Part shown: positions 6,892-11,617 of the stretch, in pieces
How the letters are laid out: every line of letters begins with the position of its first letter
How positions within the stretch are numbered: the stretch's first letter is position 1
Source of the DNA: Rhodospirillales bacterium
GTDB taxonomy: Bacteria; Pseudomonadota; Alphaproteobacteria; UBA9219
NCBI GenBank assembly: GCA_015654915.1
Contig: JAATFY010000195.1
Span: forward strand, 1-11,617
DNA length: 11,617 nucleotides
Direction: 5' to 3'
The notes under the pieces: model-generated
Databases searched by the model: none
Seen by the model: the letters and a program-made list of their open reading frames with translations, nothing else
Told to the model about the DNA's origin: nothing
Made by a program: the position numbers and the translations under genes

Positions 6892-7494
6892 TTATGAATT
6901 GACGGAATCATTTTTTTTACTCTTGCCGATTTTGGACTCTGTGCCGTTGATCAACCGCCGGATATTGTCGCTGTGTTTCCACAAGACCAGAAGAAAGATA
7001 ATTAGCGTCAGGATTTCGAGGTCGCTGCGGCCCCACAGAAGGACGCCGATGGGCATGAAAACAATCGCCGCCAACGCGCCCACCGAGGAATAGCCGGACA
7101 GTTTAACGACCGCCGTCCATATCACCATCGTGACCACGCCAACCGGCCACGTCAGGGCAGTCACCACGCCGACGGACGTCACCACGCCCTTGCCTCCCTT
7201 GAATTTCAGCCAGACCGGAAACAGATGGCCAAGCAAAACGGAAATTGCGGCGAGAAGAACAAGGTCAGGATAAAAATTTCGGGCGATCAGCACCGCAGCA
7301 GCACCTTTGGCGCCGTCCAGCAACAAGGTTAGAAAGGCGATTTTTTTATTGCCGGTGCGAAAAACGTTTGTGGCGCCGATATTGCCGGAACCGATCCGGC
7401 GAATGTCGCCATGGCCCGCAAGTTTCGTCAGCACATATCCGAAGGGAATGCTGCCGATGAGGTAGGAAAGAAGGATTACGATTACATAAGGCAT
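6892..7494 (-). CDS. plsY: Acyl-phosphate:glycerol-3-phosphate acyltransferase PlsY
   Basis: An inner-membrane enzyme that transfers an acyl group from acyl-phosphate to sn-glycerol 3-phosphate, the first step of phospholipid synthesis. The protein is 200 residues, normal for the family, with about five hydrophobic segments starting at residue 2. Signatures are GSIPFG (14-19), IGSGNIGATNVFR (34-46), LLLDGAKGA (57-65), GHLFPVWLKFKGGKG (89-103) and WKHSDNIRRLINGTE (172-186), matching the conserved catalytic loops. The tail is short and Lys/Ser-rich. The ATG at 7492-7494 fits the family N-terminus although no strong ribosome site precedes it. It lies 40 bases downstream of pyrB and is probably in the same transcript. 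Confidence 0.97.
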   Translation of the reverse strand: MPYVIVILLSYLIGSIPFGYVLTKLAGHGDIRRIGSGNIGATNVFRTGNKKIAFLTLLLDGAKGAAAVLIARNFYPDLVLLAAISVLLGHLFPVWLKFKGGKGVVTSVGVVTALTWPVGVVTMVIWTAVVKLSGYSSVGALAAIVFMPIGVLLWGRSDLEILTLIIFLLVLWKHSDNIRRLINGTESKIGKSKKNDSVNS

Positions 7495-7534
7495 GATGAA
7501 CGACCAAGGGGCTTTCCCGCGACGGGGAAAAGGG

Positions 7535-8464
7535 TCAGTGGCTTAACAGCAAATCCAGCACGGCCATTTTGACGGCGACGCCGAGTGTCACCTGTTCGTG
7601 AATGACGCTGAATTTCGGATCGTCGGCAAGCGAACTGGTAATTTCGACATCGCGGTTCACGGGGCCCGGATGCATGACGATGACGTCCGGCTTAGCCACC
7701 GCGAGTTTCTTGTGATCAAGGCCGTAGCGCTGGTGATAATCTTTCAATGAGACGGCAAACTCGCCCTGCGCCATGCGTTCGTGCTGGATGCGCAGCATCA
7801 TAACGACGTCGGCGTCCTGCAAACCTTCTTTCATATCCTCGAACGTTTCCACGCCGAGGCTGTTGTAATTCGGCGCCATGAAATAGGATGGCGCGATCAG
7901 CCTTACTTTGGCGCCGAGTTTCGTCAGCAGATGAACATTAGACCGCGCCACGCGGCTGTGGGCGATATCGCCGCAGATCGCCACGATCAGGCCCTGCAAT
8001 TTCTTCTTATGCTTCCGTATCGTGAAAGCGTCCAGCAAAGCCTGCGTCGGATGCTCATGTTTGCCGTCCCCTGCATTGATGACCGAGGCTTTCATGTGCG
8101 GCGCGATAAACTGCGGCACGCCGTCCTCGGCATGGCGGACCACCACGGCATCGATCTGCATGGCGTCCAGCGTTTGCATGGTATCCAGCAGCGTTTCGCC
8201 TTTTTTCGTCGAACTGTGCTCGATGGGAATATTCACGACATCGGCGCCGAGGCGCTTGGCCGCAATCTCGAACGAGGTGCGCGTGCGCGTCGAAGGCTCG
8301 AAGAACAGGTTGACGACGGTTTTGCCGTTAAGCTTGGTTGTTTTCTTGCTGGCCGAATTGTTCTGCTCGACATAGCGCTGGGCCAGATCGAGAATCATAT
8401 TGATATCGGCGACCGAGAGCCGCTCGATATCGAGTAAATGACGGTGGGGAAACGCGTTGGCCAT
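7535..8464 (-). CDS. pyrB: Aspartate carbamoyltransferase catalytic subunit
   Basis: Catalyses carbamoyl phosphate + L-aspartate to N-carbamoyl-L-aspartate in pyrimidine synthesis. The product is 309 residues, the usual catalytic-chain length. The carbamoyl-phosphate loop FEPSTRTRTSFE is at 55-66, the inter-subunit lysine loop STKKGETL at 85-92, HEHPTQALLD at 136-145, GDIAHSRVARSN at 165-176, LRIQHERM at 224-231 and HPGPVNRDVEI at 265-275. All active-site motifs look intact. The reading frame is open further upstream, but that part is antisense to rluC. The ATG at 8462-8464 is chosen because it fits the family start and a promoter ends just before it. No Shine-Dalgarno is visible, in line with a leaderless message. 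No pyrI-type regulatory chain gene is adjacent, and pyrC, commonly next in Alphaproteobacteria, is missing here. Confidence 0.97.
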   Translation of the reverse strand: MANAFPHRHLLDIERLSVADINMILDLAQRYVEQNNSASKKTTKLNGKTVVNLFFEPSTRTRTSFEIAAKRLGADVVNIPIEHSSTKKGETLLDTMQTLDAMQIDAVVVRHAEDGVPQFIAPHMKASVINAGDGKHEHPTQALLDAFTIRKHKKKLQGLIVAICGDIAHSRVARSNVHLLTKLGAKVRLIAPSYFMAPNYNSLGVETFEDMKEGLQDADVVMMLRIQHERMAQGEFAVSLKDYHQRYGLDHKKLAVAKPDVIVMHPGPVNRDVEITSSLADDPKFSVIHEQVTLGVAVKMAVLDLLLSH

Positions 8465-8473
8465 TGGCGCGAG

Positions 8474-8502
8474 ACTATAATGATGGTAATCGGTGCTGAC
8501 AA
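8474..8502 (-). promoter_or_regulatory. Promoter of pyrB, predicted leaderless start
   Basis: On the minus strand, TTGTCA (8497-8502), 17 bases, then TATAGT (8474-8479): a near-consensus sigma-70 pair. Initiation 6-9 bases downstream would fall at about 8464-8468, at or just before the pyrB ATG (8464), so the message would have almost no 5' leader. There is no room for a pyrimidine-responsive attenuator. Confidence 0.6.
8476..8481 (+). promoter_or_regulatory. -10 element of rluC, overlapping the pyrB -10
   Basis: A perfect TATAAT on the plus strand lies 35 bases before the rluC ATG and shares bases with the pyrB TATAGT on the other strand. No good -35 hexamer is found 16-18 bases upstream, nor an extended TGn, so strength is uncertain. 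Predicted leader is about 30 bases, with AAGG at 8507-8510 as ribosome site. Confidence 0.45.
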
Positions 8503-8516
8503 CTCCTAAGGCGTTT

Positions 8517-9485
8517 ATGACAACCAAACTGCAAACCCGCATTGTCGGCGACGACGAAGCCGATATAAGGCTCGACCGTTGGTTCAGGCGCCATTTTCCG
8601 GCGCTGACGCACGGCCAGTTGCAAAAACTGCTGCGGACCGGACAGGTGCGTGTTAACGGCAAGCGGGCCGAGGCTTCGGACCGGCTCTCGATCGGCCAGA
8701 CCGTCCGCGTGCCGCCGCAGCTTGTCACGCCGCCTAAAGAGCCAAGCCAAAAACATTCCACCCAGATTTCGGACCGGCTGAAAAAGCTGATTCTGTTCGA
8801 AGACGAGGACGTCATCGTCATGAACAAGCCCGCCGGCCTTGCCGTGCAGGGCGGCAGCGGACTGAAAGAAAATCTCGACGACATGCTGGCAAGCCTCGCC
8901 AACAAAAAAGGCGTGAAGCCGAAACTGGTTCACCGGCTCGACCGCGACACCAGCGGCGTTTTGCTTATTGCTCGCACGAATTTCGCCGCCGTCAAACTGT
9001 CGGAATCTTTTCGCAATCGCGACACGCGGAAAATTTACTGGGGATTGACCGTCGGCGTGCCGGTTCCGCCGCGCGGCCGGATCGATGCGCCGCTGGTCCG
9101 GCAGGGTGAAACCATGATTGTCGATGACAAGGATGAAGAAGCCAAATCCGCCGTCACGCTTTATCAGATTGTCGAAACTGCCAAGAAACTGGCGGGTTTT
9201 GTGGCGCTGTGGCCGATTACCGGCCGTACCCATCAGTTGCGCGTCCATATGCAATATCTCGGCACGCCGTTTTTCGGCGACCGGCTCTACGGCAGCGAGA
9301 GTTCCTTCAGTGCGCCGGAAGGCGAGTTGGGCAAAGGGTTGCATTTGCATGCGCGGCGGCTGATTATTCCCCATCCGCGGCGCGGCACGCTCGATATCGT
9401 TGCCCCGCTCGGGCCGGATATGCGAAAAACATGGAAATGGTTCGGCTTCGACGAAAACGCCGACGCGGATTTCACGGACGCCTGA
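8517..9485 (+). CDS. rluC: 23S rRNA pseudouridine synthase, RluC/RluD family
   Basis: Converts uridine to pseudouridine in large-subunit rRNA. The protein is 322 residues. An S4 RNA-binding domain spans about 15-66 (LDRWFRRHFP, GQLQKLLRTGQVRVNGKR). The catalytic domain follows, with VMNKPAGLAVQGG at 101-113, the catalytic-aspartate motif HRLDRDTSG at 139-147 (D142), ARKIYWGL-like RKIYWGLTVG at 171-180, and GRTHQLRVHMQYLGTPFFGD at 236-255. These are all RluA-superfamily signatures, and the S4 domain puts it with RluC/RluD rather than RluA. RluC is the likelier name since alphaproteobacterial RluC often lies near the ATP12 gene, as here; target positions cannot be read from sequence. The ATG at 8517 is preferred to a GTG at 8493 because AAGG lies 6 bases upstream and the GTG overlaps the -35 of pyrB. 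The next gene begins 12 bases after its stop. Confidence 0.93.
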   Translation: MTTKLQTRIVGDDEADIRLDRWFRRHFPALTHGQLQKLLRTGQVRVNGKRAEASDRLSIGQTVRVPPQLVTPPKEPSQKHSTQISDRLKKLILFEDEDVIVMNKPAGLAVQGGSGLKENLDDMLASLANKKGVKPKLVHRLDRDTSGVLLIARTNFAAVKLSESFRNRDTRKIYWGLTVGVPVPPRGRIDAPLVRQGETMIVDDKDEEAKSAVTLYQIVETAKKLAGFVALWPITGRTHQLRVHMQYLGTPFFGDRLYGSESSFSAPEGELGKGLHLHARRLIIPHPRRGTLDIVAPLGPDMRKTWKWFGFDENADADFTDA

Positions 9486-9497
9486 CGGGAGAACCTG

Positions 9498-11390
9498 ATG
9501 AAAAAAGTCCTGAAGAAAATCAGAACCTTCCTGATCGTTTTTGTATGCGTAGTCGTCGCTTTGGCCGTCGGCGTGACGGCCGGCCTTATGATGCTCGATG
9601 CCAATAAATACCGCGGCCAGATCGTCGATGTACTCGGCAAACAAACCGGCCGCGATATTAAGCTGAGCGGCCCGATTACGCTCGGGGCGACATGGCACGG
9701 GTTGACGCTCACTATACAGGATGCCGCTATCGGCAATCCCTCATGGGCCAGCCGCCCCGATATGGCGGGCATCGGCCATTTCCAGCTTGGCGTCGCTTTC
9801 CTGCCTCTCCTCCACCGCCAGCTTTCCGTGACCGACCTCAATATCGCCAACGCCGATATCCAGCTTGAATCCGGCCCCGACGACAAACCCAACTGGGATA
9901 TGACAGCCACCCGCGCCGGCGGCGCCAACGGCAAATCGGCGGAGAAATCGTCGGGTCAGGCGGTCGCCATTCATGTCGATCATATTTCCATCAAGGATAG
10001 CCAGGTGGCGATCCGCGATAAAAACGGCAAGACCAGCACCTTCAAGACCAAGGAAATGACTTTCGGCACGGAGGGCGACGGCCTCGCCATCCATTTCACC
10101 GGCGAATATAACGGCGCGCCGGTGACGATGATTGTAAAAACCGGCACGAACGACCTCATGTCGACAGCTGCGTGGCCGTTCAATGCCGCCGTGGCCTATA
10201 ATAACTATCAGATACTGGCCAAAGGCAAAGCCAGCCTTGCCGGCAAGGTCGCGAGCATAGACGCCTATGAAGTCAGCGCCGGAAAATCGGCAATTCAAGG
10301 CCAGCTTGCCGCCAACTGGAGCGGCGCGCGAACGGCAATGCGCGGAACGATACTGAGCGACGCGCTGGATCCCGCTGATTTCAGGCCTGCCGGACCCAAC
10401 GCAAGCGCTACGCCATCCGGCGATGTCATGCCTTCCGGGTCGAGGCGCGTTTTTAGCGACGCGCCTTCGCCGCTCGACGATTTGAAACCGATCGACGCCA
10501 TTTTCGATGTGAAGATCGGCGAATTGACGTTCGGGGCCGCTTCCCTGACGCAAGTCACCGCCAAGCTGGATTTGAACGCAGGGCGTCTGTCCATCGCGCC
10601 CTTCAAGGCGCGGGTAGGCAACAGCGAAGTCGGCGGTCAAATCCGGCTGGATGGTTCCGTAACTCCGGCGCAGCTCAATTTTGTTTTCTCCGCGCCCAAC
10701 ATCGATCTCGCCGATCTGCTGCATCTCGGCGGTGCGGAAGCTTTCCTGTCCGGCCGGGCGGACGCCGAAGCGAGCCTAAGCAGCAGCGGCAACAGTATGC
10801 ATGCGCTGGCCAGTAATGCGAATGGTAAAATCAGCGTGATCGCGTCGGGCGGCAACATTTTGCAAGGCGCCGCCGGCGATATCTCAAGCGGCCTGATGCA
10901 GTTGTTCGCACCCGGGGGAAGTTCCAACGCCCTGAATTGCCTCGCGGCGCGCTTCATCGTCATCAATGGCGTCGTGCGCGATAACGGCATTCTCGTGGAT
11001 ACGATGGCGACGACGGTCCAGGGCAATGGCGGTTTTAGTCTCGGGTTTGAATCCATCGATATGACGCTTCATGCCAAAACCAAGCTGGTAAATGTCGGCA
11101 GCCTGCTTCCGCCGCTGCATGTCGGCGGCACGTTCTCGGATCCCAGCTTCCATGTCGATCCGAACGCCATCGTCCAGAACATCGCCGGAATGCTGACATC
11201 GGGTTCGCTGAACAACGGCGTGCCGAACGTGGAAGGGCAAGCGGGGCAGAATGCCTGCGTTGCCGCGCTTGATCATCCGCAGGTCCAAACCACTTCGCAG
11301 CAGGCTCCTATCATACCGGGCGTCATGGGCGGCATGCAGCAGCTGAAAAATATCGGCGGCGATTTGATGAAGGGCCTGCTTGGCCAATAA
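9498..11390 (+). CDS. AsmA-family membrane-anchored protein
   Basis: A 630-residue protein of the AsmA family: inner-membrane-anchored proteins with a large periplasmic beta-rich part, linked in other bacteria to outer-membrane assembly and lipid transport across the periplasm. One transmembrane helix lies at about 11-33 after a basic start (MKKVLKKIR). The AsmA N-terminal domain follows, with KYRGQIVDVLGKQTGRDIKL at 37-56 and PLLHRQLSVTDLNIANADIQLE at 103-124. The C-terminal AsmA-like part runs about 325-560, including GELTFGAASLTQVTAKLDLN, SAPNIDLADLL and HVGGTFSDPSFHVDP. A Gly/Ser-rich linker lies near 138-155. The ATG has a good ribosome site (GGGAG, 7 bases away) and is 12 bases past rluC, so co-transcription is likely. 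There is no close sign of which lipid or protein it serves. Confidence 0.9.
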   Translation: MKKVLKKIRTFLIVFVCVVVALAVGVTAGLMMLDANKYRGQIVDVLGKQTGRDIKLSGPITLGATWHGLTLTIQDAAIGNPSWASRPDMAGIGHFQLGVAFLPLLHRQLSVTDLNIANADIQLESGPDDKPNWDMTATRAGGANGKSAEKSSGQAVAIHVDHISIKDSQVAIRDKNGKTSTFKTKEMTFGTEGDGLAIHFTGEYNGAPVTMIVKTGTNDLMSTAAWPFNAAVAYNNYQILAKGKASLAGKVASIDAYEVSAGKSAIQGQLAANWSGARTAMRGTILSDALDPADFRPAGPNASATPSGDVMPSGSRRVFSDAPSPLDDLKPIDAIFDVKIGELTFGAASLTQVTAKLDLNAGRLSIAPFKARVGNSEVGGQIRLDGSVTPAQLNFVFSAPNIDLADLLHLGGAEAFLSGRADAEASLSSSGNSMHALASNANGKISVIASGGNILQGAAGDISSGLMQLFAPGGSSNALNCLAARFIVINGVVRDNGILVDTMATTVQGNGGFSLGFESIDMTLHAKTKLVNVGSLLPPLHVGGTFSDPSFHVDPNAIVQNIAGMLTSGSLNNGVPNVEGQAGQNACVAALDHPQVQTTSQQAPIIPGVMGGMQQLKNIGGDLMKGLLGQ

Positions 11391-11391
11391 C

Positions 11392-11617
11392 ATGGCACCG
11401 GCACCCAAACCAATTCCTGTCTATACAATCGCCGCCGCTGCGAACGGGCACGTCATCCGCCGCAACGGTACGCCGGTCAAAACACCGGCAGGTGCCGATC
11501 TTGTCTTGCCGACTAGCTCCTTGGCTGAAGTTATTGCCGAGGAATTACGCGCCCTCACCCTCCCCGCTGCGCGGGGCCCCTCCCCCCCCCCCACTGCGGG
11601 AGAGGGTGCCGGAGCGC
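11392..11617 (+). CDS. ATP12-like F1-ATPase assembly chaperone, 5' part only
   Basis: 75 codons are visible from an ATG one base after the AsmA stop; the rest is beyond the right edge. Residues about 10-52 read as VYTIAAAANGHVIRRNGTPV, then KTPAGADLVLPTSSLAEVIAEE. This fits the start of the ATP12 family: a beta hairpin with DGxxVRTP, then LVLPTxxLAEAIAxEW. ATP12 helps assemble F1-ATPase alpha subunits. The usual RFYK start is missing, making this N-terminus short. After ...AEELRA (about residue 54) the frame enters a GC-rich palindromic repeat, giving a Pro/Gly/Ala-rich stretch up to the window edge, where the family should continue with conserved sequence. Position after rluC supports the assignment. 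With only about 45 comparable residues the call is moderate; no independent ribosome site is visible. Confidence 0.6.
   Translation, partial: MAPAPKPIPVYTIAAAANGHVIRRNGTPVKTPAGADLVLPTSSLAEVIAEELRALTLPAARGPSPPPTAGEGAGA
11549..11617. repeat. GC-rich palindromic repeat inside the ATP12-like reading frame
   Basis: CACCCTC (11556-11562) pairs with GAGGGTG (11602-11608), and GCGC at 11549-11552 with GCGC at 11614-11617 extends the arms imperfectly. Inside are a hairpin CCCCGC/GCGGGG (11562-11567 with 11571-11576, TGC loop) and a second stem CTCCC/GGGAG (11580-11584 with 11598-11602). The layout is that of dispersed intergenic palindromes common in GC-rich proteobacteria, but here it lies in an open frame. 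It contains an 11-base C run (11582-11592), where length errors are likely. Confidence 0.65.

Noticed and set aside
7513..7530. Terminator after pyrB
   Set aside because: The 6-bp hairpin has no T-run after it on the minus strand, where GCCCC follows; plsY starts shortly after and is probably co-transcribed.
8465..8905. N-terminal extension of PyrB to give 456 residues
   Set aside because: The extension is antisense to rluC, and the family start lies at the ATG at 8464 with a promoter just upstream.
8475..9698. 407-codon minus-strand open frame
   Set aside because: It is antisense to rluC and the start of the AsmA gene, with no recognisable domain and no ribosome site.
9741..10724. 327-codon minus-strand open frame
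   Set aside because: It lies wholly antisense inside the AsmA-family gene; composition is that of a shadow frame.

Overview
This window looks like an alphaproteobacterial chromosome segment of moderately high GC. The evidence is the block pyrB, plsY, dprA, topA, rnr on the minus strand (a conserved neighbourhood in that class, usually with pyrC after pyrB), and a protein resembling the F1-ATPase assembly chaperone ATP12, a family typical of mitochondria and Alphaproteobacteria. The genus cannot be fixed from sequence alone.

From right to left, the minus-strand block is: pyrB (aspartate carbamoyltransferase, 7535-8464), plsY (acyl-phosphate glycerol-3-phosphate acyltransferase, 6892-7494), a 113-bp cloverleaf-like palindromic repeat (6777-6889), dprA (5660-6769), an orphan LivJ-type amino-acid-binding protein (4531-5655), topA (1808-4531), a hypothetical gene split by a frameshift at a run of six G/C bases (874-1709), and the 5' part of rnr (1-827, running off the left edge). 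The binding-protein gene and the hypothetical gene look like additions to an older core: they sit on either side of topA, fit neither neighbour by function and are visibly AT-richer. The visible rnr starts abnormally far into the family alignment. It lacks the usual N-terminal helix-turn-helix and first cold-shock domain.

The plus-strand block starts from a 52-bp gap shared with pyrB. It holds rluC-type pseudouridine synthase (8517-9485), an AsmA-family membrane-anchored protein (9498-11390) and the start of an ATP12-like gene (11392 to the right edge). All three are tightly spaced and probably one operon. The divergent gap carries a TATAAT that overlaps a pyrB -10 on the other strand, and the pyrB transcript is predicted to begin almost at its start codon.

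Most genes here are housekeeping: pyrimidine synthesis, phospholipid synthesis, DNA uptake/recombination, DNA supercoiling, RNA decay, rRNA modification and envelope maintenance. I found no clear new multi-gene system. The points worth a second look are the cloverleaf repeat filling the plsY-dprA gap, a second palindromic repeat read in frame inside the ATP12-like gene, the shortened RNase R, the frameshifted unknown gene and the bidirectional promoter. I saw no tRNA, rRNA, CRISPR array or insertion sequence.
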